From assembly GCF_024359525.1 (NCBI RefSeq), contig NZ_JAKZEU010000002.1:806001-870000 (forward strand): a stretch of DNA of 64,000 nucleotides. Reading direction: 5' to 3'. Source of the stretch: Paracoccus albicereus. GTDB lineage: Bacteria; Pseudomonadota; Alphaproteobacteria; Rhodobacterales; Rhodobacteraceae. Position 1 is the first letter of the stretch. Each line of letters starts with the position of its first letter. Position numbers and translations under genes: made by a program. Of the stretch, positions 37,064 through 46,627 are shown in pieces. Under the pieces are notes generated by a model. That model searched no databases. It was not told the origin of the DNA and was given only the letters and a program-made list of their open reading frames with translations.

Positions 37064-38671
37064 ATGAACCGCAACACCGACTACCCGCATGAGGGCGTCT
37101 ACGCCTCCCGCCGATCGGCCGTGATGGCAGGCAATGTCGTCGCGACATCGCAGCCCCTGGCGGCGCAAGCGGGTCTGTCGATGCTGGCGCAGGGCGGCAA
37201 CGCGATCGACGCAGCCATCGCCACTGCCGCTGCGCTGACGGTGGTCGAGCCGACGGGCAACGGCCTTGGTTCGGACGCATTCTGCATCCTGTGGGACGGC
37301 ACCCAGCTTCATGGGTTGAACGCGTCCGGTCGCTCGCCCGCGGCCTGGACGCCCGATCGTTTCGCCGGGCTCAAGGCGATGCCGGAACGGGGTTGGGAAA
37401 GCGTGACCGTGCCCGGCGCCATCAGCGCGTGGGTCGAATTGGCCGAGCGTTTCGGAACGCTGGACCTTCCCACTTTGCTTGCCCCGGCGATCCGTTACGC
37501 AGAGGAAGGCTTCCCGGTATCGCCCGTCATCGCCGCCCTTTGGGCGCGCGGTGCGTCGCTCTTGAAAAATCAACCGGGCTTTGCCGAATGCTTCATGCCG
37601 GGCGGGCGGGCACCCCGCGCGGGTGAGCGGTTCCGCAACCCCGATCAGGCCGAAACGCTGCGCCAGATCGCGGAAACGAAAGGGCGCGCCTTCTATGAGG
37701 GTGCCTTGGCCGAGAAGATCGCGGCTTTCGCGGCCCAGCACGACGCCGCACTGACGGTCGAGGACATGGCCGAGCATCGCGCCGACTGGACCGGCACGAT
37801 CAGCACGGATTTCGACGGTGCCGAACTGCATGAGATTCCGCCCAACGGTCAGGGCATCGCTGCATTGATGGCGTTGGGGATGCTGCGCCATACGGGCATT
37901 CGCGATCTGTCGGCGGACGATCCACAGGCGCTGCATCTGCAGATCGAGGCGATCAAGATCGCCTTTGCCGATCTGCGCGCCCATGTTGCCGACAGTGAAG
38001 CGATGACTGGAGTGACGCCCCGGCATCTGCTGGACGGTGATTATCTGAAACAACGCTCTGCCTTGATCGACCCCGACCATGCGCAGACGCCCGGGGCTGG
38101 CGCACCCAAGACGGGCGGCACCGTCTATCTGACGACCGCCGATGCGTCGGGAATGATGGTATCATTCATCCAGTCAAACTATTCAGGCTTTGGATCCGGC
38201 GTCGTCGTGCCCGGAACGGGGATCAGTCTGCAGAACCGGGGGTTCGGCTTCACGCTGGCCGAGGATCATCCCAACCGCGTCGCCCCGCGCAAGCGACCCT
38301 TCCACACGATCATCCCCGGCTTCGCGATGGCGGGCGGTCGCCCGGCATTGAGCCTGGGCGTGATGGGCGGACCGATGCAGGCGCAGGGTCACGTCCAGAT
38401 GCTGCTGCGCACGATGCTGTGGGGACAGGACGTTCAAACCGCGATAGATGCGCCACGCTGGCGCTTCGTGTCAGGCTCGGATGTGGCCTGCGAAGCCGCG
38501 ATGCCCAACAAGACACGCGAGGATCTCGCCTCGCGCGGCCACAAGATCACGGTCGAGCCGCCTGACAGTGCCTTTGGCTTTGGGGGCGCGCAGTTGATCC
38601 GGCCCTTGCCCGACGGCGGCTACGCCGCCGGTTCCGACCCGCGGAAGGATGGACAGGCGGTCGGGTTTTAA
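37064..38671 (+). CDS. ggt: Gamma-glutamyltransferase-family protein
   Basis: A 535-residue Ntn-hydrolase of the GGT family. The N-terminal GGNAIDAAIATAAALTVVEPTGNGLG block and the autoprocessing-site-like KTGGTVYLTTAD (about residue 347, with the candidate nucleophile Thr) mark the large and small subunit halves. SNYSGFGSGVVVPGTGI and GGPMQAQGHVQ are typical of the small subunit. No signal peptide is evident, so it may act in the cytosol on glutathione-like or other gamma-glutamyl or acyl amides. Strong AGGAGG ribosome site. Confidence 0.9.
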   Translation: MNRNTDYPHEGVYASRRSAVMAGNVVATSQPLAAQAGLSMLAQGGNAIDAAIATAAALTVVEPTGNGLGSDAFCILWDGTQLHGLNASGRSPAAWTPDRFAGLKAMPERGWESVTVPGAISAWVELAERFGTLDLPTLLAPAIRYAEEGFPVSPVIAALWARGASLLKNQPGFAECFMPGGRAPRAGERFRNPDQAETLRQIAETKGRAFYEGALAEKIAAFAAQHDAALTVEDMAEHRADWTGTISTDFDGAELHEIPPNGQGIAALMALGMLRHTGIRDLSADDPQALHLQIEAIKIAFADLRAHVADSEAMTGVTPRHLLDGDYLKQRSALIDPDHAQTPGAGAPKTGGTVYLTTADASGMMVSFIQSNYSGFGSGVVVPGTGISLQNRGFGFTLAEDHPNRVAPRKRPFHTIIPGFAMAGGRPALSLGVMGGPMQAQGHVQMLLRTMLWGQDVQTAIDAPRWRFVSGSDVACEAAMPNKTREDLASRGHKITVEPPDSAFGFGGAQLIRPLPDGGYAAGSDPRKDGQAVGF

Positions 38672-38688
38672 ACCCGCCGCCCGCCAGT

Positions 38689-40914
38689 TCAGCCCTGTCC
38701 CTGCGCCGCCTCAATCGCCTCGATCACCTTGTCAGGCGTCGCGGGGAAATCGCGGACACGGATGCCCGTGGCATTGTGGATCGCGTTCAGGATCGCGCCG
38801 GCCGTTCCGCAGCAGGCCAGTTCGCCGATGCCCTTGGCCTGCATCGGGTTCGCGTACGGATCGCGGTCCTCGAGGAAGGTCACGTTCATCGGCGGGACGT
38901 CAAGATTGCTAGGGATATGGTAATCCGCCAGATCGCGGGTCATCAGCCGCCCGTTGCGAAGGTCGTAGGACAATTCCTCGGTCAGGGCAGAGCCCAGACC
39001 GAACACCATCCCGCCGATGCACTGCGACCGCGCGGTCTTGGGGTTCAGGATGCGTCCGCAGGCAAAGGTCGCATCAAGCCTGCGGACCCGCACCTCGCCG
39101 GTGATCGCGCTGACAGCGACTTCGGCGAATTGCGCGCCCCAAGTGGCCTGACGCACGTCGTCACCGGTCGCACCCGGCTCGATCTCGCCCTTGGCCTTCA
39201 GCCTCTCGCCTGCCAGGATTTCGGTCAACGGCGTCACCTTGTTGCCGCTGATCGCATTGCCGTCCTTCAGCGTCACATCTTTCTCCTCGACGCCCAGACG
39301 TTCGGCGATCTTCTCACGCAGTGCACGTGCAGCCAGCATCACCGAAGACCCCGCGGAGGCGGCCCCGAAGGAACCGCCCGAGCCGCTGGACGGCGGCAGA
39401 TCGCTGTCGCCGAGGACGGTTTTCACGCGGTCCATCGGTAGGCCGAGCATCTCTGCGGCCAGTTGCGTTAGGATTGCGTAGCTGCCCGTGCCGATGTCGG
39501 TCATGTCCGTTTCGACCACCGCGTGCCCGTCGGGATCAAGGGTGATCGTCGCTTCGGAGTTCATCAGCATGTTGACGCGCACGGCCGACGCGACGCCAAG
39601 ACCGATCAGCCACTCGCCCTCGCGCTGGTGTGCGACCTCGCCCCGCTTCTCCCAGCCAAAAGCCTTGGCGCCTTCCGTCAGGCAATCCGCCAGTCGGTTC
39701 GACGAATAAGGCTTGCCAGTCGACGGGTCCTTTTCAGGGATGTTGCGCAGCCGAAAATCGACCGGGTCGATACCGGCCTTTTCGGCCAGTTCATCCATCG
39801 CGCATTCGACGATCGGCACCCCGACCGCCTCGCCCGGCGCGCGCATCGAGCCGGCGCAGGTGATGTTCAGCCGCGCGATGTGGTGACCGATGACACGGTT
39901 GTCGCCGGCATATGTAAAGCTCGAAGCCTGCGTCACAGGCTCTGAGAAGCTTTCCCCATGCAGCGACGACACCCATGCTTCATGGCCGAACCCCGTCAGA
40001 TGCCCCTGATCGTCACAGCAAAGGCGCAGGCGCTGCCGGGTCTCTGACCGGCGGGTCGTCGCCTCGAAGACGTTCCGACGATGTAGAGCGACAGAGACCG
40101 GCCGCTTGAGCTTGCGCGCGGCCAGCGCGGCCGCCACGGCTTCGTGCGAGATACCCAGCTTGCCGCCGAACCCCCCGCCGACATAGGGAGACAGGATCCG
40201 GACATTCTTCGCTTTAACGCCCAGCGAGTCGGCAAGTTCCGCGACATTGTATTTCAGCATCTGGCAGCTTGCCCGGATGGTCAGCTTGCCGCCGTCCCAC
40301 TGCGCGACGGCTGCATGCGGCTCCATCATCGCGTGACCCATGGCAGGTGTCGTATAGATAGAATCGACGCTATGGGCCGCTTGTCCCATGGCTGAATCCA
40401 GATCGCCTTCCGACGATTGTTTCTTCGGCGGGGTTTCGTAGTCCTCCAGCGGAACTTCGAACTCCCCGTCCTTGGCCTCGTATTTCGGCCGCGCGGCCAG
40501 TGCGGCGTGGCGTGCCTGCTCCAACGTTTCGGCCACGACCAGCGCGATCGGCTGGCCGACATAGAAGATCTCGTTCGGGTTCTGGACGGGCGCCTCGCCA
40601 GCCGTGCCCTGCGCCGGATTGCGCAGCATCTTCGCATCGCGCACCACCGCAAGAACGCCCGGCATCTTGCGAAGGGCCGCGGTGTTCATGCCAGTCACCC
40701 ATCCATGAGCGACGGTCGAGCGCACGAAGACGCCGTGCGCCGTGCCTTCAGGATGTTCTTCGTCGGCATAGGTCGCACGGCCGGTCACCTTCAGCGGACC
40801 TTCGGGGCGATCGAGCGGCTTCGACAGCACATCCTGGGCGGTCTGGTCGAGCTGATTGCGCTCGTCCTTTTCCTCCATCTTGTGATGCAGGCTCAGATCC
40901 ATGTCGTCCATCAT
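38689..40914 (-). CDS. paoC: Molybdenum hydroxylase, Moco-binding subunit (PaoC-like)
   Basis: A 741-residue xanthine-oxidase-family large subunit. It contains the aldehyde-oxidase N-terminal domain (GRATYADEEHPEGTAHGVFVRS), the Moco-binding segments GGGFGGKLGISHE and GSGGSFGAASAGSS, and the catalytic Glu in KGIGELACCGTAGAI near the C-terminus. Size and partner subunits resemble E. coli PaoC (YagR), an aldehyde oxidoreductase. Its start overlaps the paoB stop (ATGA). Substrate likely an aldehyde; not proven. Confidence 0.9.
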   Translation of the reverse strand: MMDDMDLSLHHKMEEKDERNQLDQTAQDVLSKPLDRPEGPLKVTGRATYADEEHPEGTAHGVFVRSTVAHGWVTGMNTAALRKMPGVLAVVRDAKMLRNPAQGTAGEAPVQNPNEIFYVGQPIALVVAETLEQARHAALAARPKYEAKDGEFEVPLEDYETPPKKQSSEGDLDSAMGQAAHSVDSIYTTPAMGHAMMEPHAAVAQWDGGKLTIRASCQMLKYNVAELADSLGVKAKNVRILSPYVGGGFGGKLGISHEAVAAALAARKLKRPVSVALHRRNVFEATTRRSETRQRLRLCCDDQGHLTGFGHEAWVSSLHGESFSEPVTQASSFTYAGDNRVIGHHIARLNITCAGSMRAPGEAVGVPIVECAMDELAEKAGIDPVDFRLRNIPEKDPSTGKPYSSNRLADCLTEGAKAFGWEKRGEVAHQREGEWLIGLGVASAVRVNMLMNSEATITLDPDGHAVVETDMTDIGTGSYAILTQLAAEMLGLPMDRVKTVLGDSDLPPSSGSGGSFGAASAGSSVMLAARALREKIAERLGVEEKDVTLKDGNAISGNKVTPLTEILAGERLKAKGEIEPGATGDDVRQATWGAQFAEVAVSAITGEVRVRRLDATFACGRILNPKTARSQCIGGMVFGLGSALTEELSYDLRNGRLMTRDLADYHIPSNLDVPPMNVTFLEDRDPYANPMQAKGIGELACCGTAGAILNAIHNATGIRVRDFPATPDKVIEAIEAAQGQG

Positions 40915-41903
40915 GCCGCGTCCCCCGCGATGTCGATTCCTGTCGCCTCGGCCAGCGCAGCAACCAAAGTCCTGCGCGCCAGACCGATCTTATAGTCGTT
41001 CTCGCCGTGTCCCTGCGCACCTTGCAGCAGCCGATCCGCGGCATTCTCGAAGGCTTTGCGCGACGGTTCAGAGCCGACCAGAACCTTATCGGCCTCATTG
41101 CTGCGCCACGGCTTTGCCGCGACGCTGCCCAGTGTCAGCGCCGCGCGGGTGATTTTTCCGTCTTCCACCGTCACGTCGACGGCGGCGGAAACCAGCGCGA
41201 AGGCATAGCTGCGACGGTCGCGAACCTTCCGATAGACCTGCGCCCCGCCTGTCGGCTTGGGAAGCGTCACGCCCAGGATGATCTCACCGTCCTCCAAGAC
41301 ATTGTCGCGGTCAGGGCGATCGCCCGGCAGTCTGTGAAACTCCGCGATCGGGACGGTACGCTTGCCGTTCGCGCCAGCGATCTCGACCTCTGCGTCCAGC
41401 GCGACCAAGGCGACGGCCATGTCACCGGGATAGGTGGCGATGCAATGCTCGGATGTGCCCAGGATCGCGTGCATCCGGTTCACGCCGTTGAGTGCATCGC
41501 AACCCGAACCGGGGCTCCGCTTGTTGCAGGCCGAACCGAGGTCGTAGAAATAGGCGCAGCGGGTCCGCTGCATCAGGTTGCCTGCAGTGGTGGCGCGGTT
41601 GCGTATCTGCGGGCTCGCACCGGCGAGGATCGCGCGCGACAGCAGCGGCCAATCACGGCGAACCCGCTCTTCCGCTGCCAGATCGGCATTGCGGACCAAC
41701 GCGCCGATGCGCAATCCGCCATCCGCTTCCTCTATCTGATCGAGGCCGGTGCGGTTCACGTCGATCAGCCGGTCTGGCGTCTCCACCTCATGCTTCATCA
41801 GGTCCAGAAGGTTGGTGCCCCCTGCGATGGCCCGTGCCCCCTCTTTCGCTGCCGTCTGGGCCGCATCGGCGCTGTCGGCGCGATCATAGACAAAATCTCT
41901 CAT
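40911..41903 (-). CDS. paoB: Molybdenum hydroxylase, FAD subunit with extra Fe-S cluster (PaoB-like)
   Basis: A 330-residue FAD-binding CO dehydrogenase/PaoB-type subunit. The FAD loops are AIAGGTNLLDLM (about 25-36) and RNRATTAGNLMQRTRC (about 101-116). Four cysteines, C116, C126, C135 and C154, lie in the insert that in E. coli PaoB binds a [4Fe-4S] cluster; CNKRSPGSGC is diagnostic. ATG 41903 overlaps the paoA stop (ATGA). Confidence 0.92.
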   Translation of the reverse strand: MRDFVYDRADSADAAQTAAKEGARAIAGGTNLLDLMKHEVETPDRLIDVNRTGLDQIEEADGGLRIGALVRNADLAAEERVRRDWPLLSRAILAGASPQIRNRATTAGNLMQRTRCAYFYDLGSACNKRSPGSGCDALNGVNRMHAILGTSEHCIATYPGDMAVALVALDAEVEIAGANGKRTVPIAEFHRLPGDRPDRDNVLEDGEIILGVTLPKPTGGAQVYRKVRDRRSYAFALVSAAVDVTVEDGKITRAALTLGSVAAKPWRSNEADKVLVGSEPSRKAFENAADRLLQGAQGHGENDYKIGLARRTLVAALAEATGIDIAGDAA

Positions 41904-42421
41904 GCCACACCCTCCGCCTTCGCGGCTTCGCGGATCGCATCGACGATGTTTGCATAGGCAGCGCAGCGGCACAGATTGCCCGACATCCGTTCGCGGATCT
42001 CGTCATCGCTGAGCGACACCTTCTCCAGATCGCCGCTTACGACGCTGGGCCAGTTCTGCTTGATCTCTTCGATCATCGCGGTGGCCGAAACCAGTTGACC
42101 TGGCGTGCAGTAGCCGCACTGGAACCCGTCGTGATGAAGGAAGGCTGCCTGAAGCGGCGACAGATTCTCGGGCTCGCCCAACCCCTCCACCGTCGTGATG
42201 GTGTCGCCATCGTGCATCACCGCAAGCGACAGACATGAATTGATCCGCCGACCGTTCGCCATCACCGTGCAGGCGCCACACTGACCGTGGTCACAGCCCT
42301 TCTTGGTGCCTGTCATGTCGAGATGCTGGCGCAGGGCGTCAAGCAAGGTGACGCGCGGATCATCAAGCGCAAGGCTGCGCTCGGTTCCGTTGATGGTAAG
42401 TGTGATCTGGTGCTGAGCCAC
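41900..42421 (-). CDS. paoA: Molybdenum hydroxylase, [2Fe-2S] subunit (PaoA-like)
   Basis: A 173-residue subunit with two [2Fe-2S] clusters: C43, C48, C51 and C63 in the plant-ferredoxin-like domain, and C102, C105, C151 and C153 in the helical domain. I start at GTG 42421, 8 nt after an AGGAAGG ribosome site; a TTG at 42451 would add a poor extension. Unlike E. coli PaoA no Tat signal is present, so the complex is predicted to be cytosolic. First gene of the three-gene operon; no paoD-like maturation factor is adjacent. Confidence 0.93.
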   Translation of the reverse strand: MAQHQITLTINGTERSLALDDPRVTLLDALRQHLDMTGTKKGCDHGQCGACTVMANGRRINSCLSLAVMHDGDTITTVEGLGEPENLSPLQAAFLHHDGFQCGYCTPGQLVSATAMIEEIKQNWPSVVSGDLEKVSLSDDEIRERMSGNLCRCAAYANIVDAIREAAKAEGVA

Positions 42422-42907
42422 GTGGGTATCCTTCCTGCTGGCCCTCCTCAACCCGCCGAACGCGACCTTGTTCCACGCTGCGCCGGTTGGATTCGGGCAA
42501 ATCAGTGAAAGCGGCTGGAATTCGATTTTCTGAATGTTGATGCAGCGGAAACAGCTATGCCCTTCGACGGATGCCTGACCTGTTTCCTGATGGTCGCATA
42601 TCGTCGCCAGCTACAAATCCAAGACGTGCAGGTGCCCTAATTATGAGCTGGTTCGAACCGATTTTCTGACTGCGTTTTGTCGATACAATTCAAAACCGTG
42701 CCAAGGTCACTCCACCGATTCAACTTACAGATGAAATAGTAACGCTGCGACGCATATCTTTATATCCAGCTTGATAAATTTTGAGATTTCGTCCAACGTT
42801 TTTGCCGTTGCAATTAGTAACGAGTCACCTGTCGAATGGTTTGGCAACAGCATGTCGCTGGCGCTGCCTGTAATGCAGGGACGAGTGATGTGTAGGGAGT
42901 TGCCATC
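42422..42907 (+). other. AT-richer intergenic spacer with no recognised gene
   Basis: These 486 nt between divergent paoA and the VWA gene are clearly richer in A+T than the rest of the window (stretches such as GATAAATTTTGAGATTTC at about 42773-42790). They must contain the promoters of both flanking genes. The longest small frame starting ATG that I followed (about 42559-42642) is 27 codons, has no ribosome site and matches nothing known to me. No tRNA, repeat or inverted-repeat end of an insertion sequence was found. Confidence 0.5.
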
Positions 42908-43693
42908 ATGTTCAGTATCAGAAAGACCCTTGCCAGCGCGATCGCCGCAATCGTTCTGGCCACAGGCGCACAGGCTTCGACGACCAACGTCGACGTCGAG
43001 CTGAGCTTGCTCATCGACGTATCGGGCAGCGTCGACAACAACGAGTTCAATCTTCAGCGTCAGGGTTATATCGACGCGTTCCGGAACAGCACGATCGTCA
43101 ATTCGATCCTTTCCACGGCAGGCGGCCGGCTTGGAAAGATAGCGGTCGAGGTCGTCTATTGGTCCTCGTCCAACGCGCAGTCGCGTGTTGTCGGGTGGAG
43201 CCTGCTCGACAGCGCCTCAAGCATCAGCGATTTCGCCGATACACTCGCCAGCAAGGCGCGGACATCCAACGGGCAGACGGCGATTGGCAGCGCGATCAAG
43301 TTCGGCGCGGACAGCATCGCCTCCAACCTTTTCGACGGCACCAGCAAGGTGATCGACGTGTCGGGTGATGGTGAAAACAACCAGAGCACATCGGCGATGG
43401 AAGGTCGCGACTATGCGCTCAATCTGGGTATCACCCGGATCAACGGCGTCGCGATCGGCGGCACCTCGCTGCTCGACTATTACGAAAAGAACGTGATCGG
43501 CGGGACCGACGCGTTCGCTCTTCAGGCCTCCGGCTTCGATACGTTCGGTGCCGCGATCGAGCGCAAGCTGAAAGCGGAGATCGAAGGCACGACGCCTTCG
43601 CCGGTGCCGGTTCCCGCAGCGGGTCTGCTGCTGCTGTCCGGTCTGGGCGGGATCGGCGCGATCCGCCGGATGCGGCGCAAGTCGACCGTCTGA
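42908..43693 (+). CDS. Secreted von Willebrand A (DUF1194-like) protein with VPLPA-CTERM tail
   Basis: A 261-residue exported protein. A signal peptide covers about residues 1-23 (GAQA). The VWA/DUF1194 domain (about 27-225) shows the MIDAS motif DVSGSVD and, later, VIDVSGDGENN. The C-terminus PVPVPAAGLLLLSGLGGIGA followed by RRMRRK is a VPLPA-CTERM sorting signal: short motif, membrane helix, basic tail. Such tails are processed by an exosortase encoded elsewhere. Likely surface or exported adhesion/metal-dependent protein; exact role unknown. AGGGAG ribosome site 8 nt upstream. Confidence 0.88.
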   Translation: MFSIRKTLASAIAAIVLATGAQASTTNVDVELSLLIDVSGSVDNNEFNLQRQGYIDAFRNSTIVNSILSTAGGRLGKIAVEVVYWSSSNAQSRVVGWSLLDSASSISDFADTLASKARTSNGQTAIGSAIKFGADSIASNLFDGTSKVIDVSGDGENNQSTSAMEGRDYALNLGITRINGVAIGGTSLLDYYEKNVIGGTDAFALQASGFDTFGAAIERKLKAEIEGTTPSPVPVPAAGLLLLSGLGGIGAIRRMRRKSTV

Positions 43694-43713
43694 AACGTGA
43701 TCTGTTTCGGCAG

Positions 43714-43740
43714 GGGCGTCGGCGAAAGCCGGCGCCCTTT
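43714..43740 (+). terminator. Rho-independent terminator after the VWA gene
   Basis: A 10-bp stem (43714-43723 with 43728-43737, one G-U pair) closed by a GAAA tetraloop is followed by TTT at 43738-43740. It lies 20 nt past the VWA stop and separates it from dnaX. Confidence 0.75.
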
Positions 43741-43817
43741 CTGCATCCGGTGCCTCCCTTGCGACCCCGGCACCCGCAGCCTAGTGTGGCGCGTCACCAG
43801 CCGAAGACTGCGCCCGC

Positions 43818-45599
43818 ATGAATGAAACCGCCCCCGCCTATCAGGTTCTGGCCCGGAAATACCGGCCCGAGACCTTCGCCGACCTTGTCGGGCAGGACGC
43901 GATGGTGCGCACGCTGAAGAATGCCTTCGCCGCCGACCGGATCGCGCAGGCGTTCATCATGACCGGCATCCGCGGAACCGGAAAGACGACCACCGCGCGG
44001 ATCATCGCCAAGGGTATGAACTGCATCGGCCCCGACGGTCAGGGCGGCCCGACGACGGAACCCTGCGGCGTCTGCGAACATTGCGTAGCGATCAGCGAAG
44101 GGCGCCATGTCGACGTGCTGGAAATGGATGCGGCCAGCCGTACCGGGGTCGGTGACATCCGCGAGATCATCGAGAGCGTGCATTACCGGGCGGCCAGCGC
44201 GCGCTACAAGATCTACATCATCGACGAAGTCCACATGCTGTCGACCAGCGCGTTCAACGCGCTGCTGAAGACGCTGGAAGAACCGCCCCCGCATGTGAAG
44301 TTCATCTTCGCCACGACAGAAATCCGCAAGGTCCCGGTCACGGTCCTGTCGCGATGCCAGCGTTTCGACCTGCGCCGGATCGAGCCCGAGGTGATGATCG
44401 CGCTTCTGCGCCGGATCGCCGATACCGAAGGCGCGGCGATCACGGACGACGCTCTGGCGCTGATCACACGCGCGGCTGAAGGATCGGCCCGCGACGCAAC
44501 CAGCCTGCTGGATCAGGCGATCAGCCATGGCGGGTCCGATGCGGATGAGACCGGCGCCGATCAGGTCCGTGCCATGCTGGGTCTCGCGGACCGCGGCCGG
44601 GTCATCGACCTCTTCGAGATGATCCTGCGCGGTGATGCGGCGGGTGCGCTGTCCGAACTGGGCGCGCAATATGCCGACGGCGCCGACCCGCTGGCGGTGT
44701 TGCGCGATCTGGCCGAGACGACGCATTGGGTCTCGGTCGCCAAGATCAATCCGTCCGCTTTGGACGATCCGACCACATCGCCGGATGAGCGCACGCGCGG
44801 ACAGGATCTGGCCGAGCGGGTGCCGATGCGGGTGCTGACGCGCATGTGGCAGATGCTGCTCAAGTCGCTGGAAGAGGTCTCTGTCGCGCCGAACGCGATG
44901 ATGGCCGCCGAAATGGCTGTTATCAGGCTGACCCATGTCTCGGACCTGCCGGACCCCGAGGCGCTGATCCGCAAGGTGCAGCAGGCGCAGGCGGCGGGTG
45001 AGTTCAACAGACAGGCAGCGCCCGCCGAAGCCGCGACCCCTGCCCCGCGCGCCGCTGCAGCGCATCCGGCACCGGTCGCGCACCAAGGTTCGGGACAGGC
45101 AACCGCGTTGGCCGTCACGCCGGACGCGTTCGCCGACTACCCCGATTTCGATGCCGTGGTCGCCCTGATCACCCGAATGCGCGACATGGTCCTGCTGACC
45201 CAGGTCGAAAACCACGTCGCGCTTGTCCGCTACAGTCCCGGCCGGATCGAATTCGAACCGCGCGGCGATGCCCCGCGCGATCTGGCGCAACGGCTGGGCG
45301 AGCGCCTGCGTGGCTGGACCGGCGGACATCGCTGGGGCGTCAGTGTCGTCTCATCCGGAGGGCAGCCGACCATCGCCGAAACACGCGCCACCGACGAGGC
45401 GCGAAGCCGGGCCGAGGCGATGGACAGCCCGCTGGTCAAGGCTGTGTTCGCGACCTTTCCGGCCGCCAGGCTGATCGCGGTCGAGGATGCGCCCGAGCCG
45501 GTTGAAACCGAGAACGCAGAGGCTACATCCGAACACGAGACGGCCGAGGGTCCGGTAGCCGAGGTCGAGGAATGGGACCCGTTCGAGGACGAGCAATAA
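43818..45599 (+). CDS. dnaX: DNA polymerase III subunits gamma/tau
   Basis: A 593-residue clamp-loader ATPase. Walker A GIRGTGKTTTARI (about 50-62), the zinc cysteines in PCGVCEHC, Walker B IYIIDEVHMLS and the sensor block FIFATTEIRKVPVTVLSRC are present. Domain III follows to about residue 370, then an Ala/Pro-rich linker (about 395-440) and a C-terminal polymerase-binding region. I see no evident programmed frameshift slippery run. First gene of dnaX-ybaB-recR, a common bacterial order. Confidence 0.97.
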   Translation: MNETAPAYQVLARKYRPETFADLVGQDAMVRTLKNAFAADRIAQAFIMTGIRGTGKTTTARIIAKGMNCIGPDGQGGPTTEPCGVCEHCVAISEGRHVDVLEMDAASRTGVGDIREIIESVHYRAASARYKIYIIDEVHMLSTSAFNALLKTLEEPPPHVKFIFATTEIRKVPVTVLSRCQRFDLRRIEPEVMIALLRRIADTEGAAITDDALALITRAAEGSARDATSLLDQAISHGGSDADETGADQVRAMLGLADRGRVIDLFEMILRGDAAGALSELGAQYADGADPLAVLRDLAETTHWVSVAKINPSALDDPTTSPDERTRGQDLAERVPMRVLTRMWQMLLKSLEEVSVAPNAMMAAEMAVIRLTHVSDLPDPEALIRKVQQAQAAGEFNRQAAPAEAATPAPRAAAAHPAPVAHQGSGQATALAVTPDAFADYPDFDAVVALITRMRDMVLLTQVENHVALVRYSPGRIEFEPRGDAPRDLAQRLGERLRGWTGGHRWGVSVVSSGGQPTIAETRATDEARSRAEAMDSPLVKAVFATFPAARLIAVEDAPEPVETENAEATSEHETAEGPVAEVEEWDPFEDEQ

Positions 45600-45615
45600 A
45601 TCAGGGATTGATACG

Positions 45616-45960
45616 ATGCTGAAAGGTTTCGGTGGCTTCGGCGACATGGGCAAGATGATGCAGGCCGCCCAGGACATGCAGGAAAAGATGGCCAAGATGC
45701 AGGAGGATCTGGCCAACGTGACCGTGACCGGGGAATCCGGCGCGGGACTGGTCAAGGCGACGGCGACGGCCAAGGGCGATCTGACCGCGCTCGAGATCGA
45801 TCCGTCGATTTTCGTCGCCTCCGAAAAGGAAGTGGTCGAGGACCTGATCCTCGCCGCGATCCACGACGCGCAGCGTCGGGCAAAGGACAAGTCGCAATCC
45901 GAGATGTCGAAGATGACCGAGGGTCTCGGTCTGCCGCCCGGCTTCAAGCTGCCGTTCTGA
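45616..45960 (+). CDS. ybaB: YbaB/EbfC nucleoid-associated protein
   Basis: A 114-residue DNA-binding protein that dimerises as tweezers. Start [29 protein letters not shown] and the ending [12 protein letters not shown] are family signatures. It lies 16 nt after dnaX and 7 nt before recR, the usual neighbourhood. Confidence 0.96.
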   Translation: MLKGFGGFGDMGKMMQAAQDMQEKMAKMQEDLANVTVTGESGAGLVKATATAKGDLTALEIDPSIFVASEKEVVEDLILAAIHDAQRRAKDKSQSEMSKMTEGLGLPPGFKLPF

Positions 45961-45967
45961 ACAGCGG

Positions 45968-46567
45968 ATGGAACGGCCGGGCGACGACATCCAGGCACTG
46001 ATCGCGTTGATGGCCCGGCTTCCGGGACTTGGCCCACGCTCTGCCCGCCGGATTGTGTTGCATCTGATCCGCAAGCGCACCGGGCAGATGACCGAACTCG
46101 CGGGGCTGCTGGACAGCGTCGCCACCCATTCGCGCGAATGTCTGGTCTGCGGCAACATCACCGACCGCGACGAATGCGCGATCTGCACCGACCCCTCCCG
46201 CGCGACCGGCGAGATCTGTGTGGTCGAGGATGTGGCCGATCTGTGGGCGCTGGAACGCGGCCACGTGTTCAAGGGCCGCTATCACGTGTTGGGCGGGACG
46301 TTGTCCGCGCTGGATGAAATCGGCCCCGACGAACTGGGCATTCCCGCGCTGATCGACCGCGTCCACCGCGACGGCGCGGCCGAAGTGATCCTGGCATTGA
46401 ATGCCACCGTGGAGGGCCAGACGACCGCGCATTACATCGCCGAGGCCCTGGAGGGGTCAGAGGTCACCGTGACGGGACTCGCCCAGGGTGTCCCGATCGG
46501 CGGTGAACTCGACTATCTCGACGACGGTACGATCACCGCGGCGCTGCGGGCGCGGCGCAGGCTTTAG
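45968..46567 (+). CDS. recR: Recombination mediator RecR
   Basis: A 199-residue RecR. It has a helix-hairpin-helix ([19 protein letters not shown], about 15-33), a Cys4 zinc finger ([16 protein letters not shown], about 59-74), a Toprim domain ([14 protein letters not shown]) and a Walker-like C-terminus. It acts with RecF/RecO in loading RecA at gaps. Last gene of the dnaX operon, followed by a strong terminator. Confidence 0.97.
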   Translation: MERPGDDIQALIALMARLPGLGPRSARRIVLHLIRKRTGQMTELAGLLDSVATHSRECLVCGNITDRDECAICTDPSRATGEICVVEDVADLWALERGHVFKGRYHVLGGTLSALDEIGPDELGIPALIDRVHRDGAAEVILALNATVEGQTTAHYIAEALEGSEVTVTGLAQGVPIGGELDYLDDGTITAALRARRRL

Positions 46568-46578
46568 CATCACAGCAA

Positions 46579-46604
46579 AAGGGCGCGGAAATCTCCGCGC
46601 CCTT
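46579..46604. terminator. Bidirectional terminator between recR and hsp20
   Basis: An 11-bp perfect stem (46579-46589 with 46594-46604) and a 4-nt AATC loop lie between convergent genes. A-residues on one side and TT on the other suit termination from both strands, though the T-run is short. Confidence 0.75.
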
Positions 46605-46627
46605 CGGTCGTCCAGTTCGGGCCTGCG

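Noticed and set aside
42559..42642. 27-codon open frame in the AT-richer spacer
   Set aside because: No ribosome site, no neighbour in register and no recognisable product; chance frame is the simplest reading.
43694..43817. Possible SRP RNA gene (ffs) upstream of dnaX, a location used in some bacteria
   Set aside because: The conserved GGAAGGAAGCAGCC-like core of 4.5S RNA is not present; the region holds a terminator and a short spacer.
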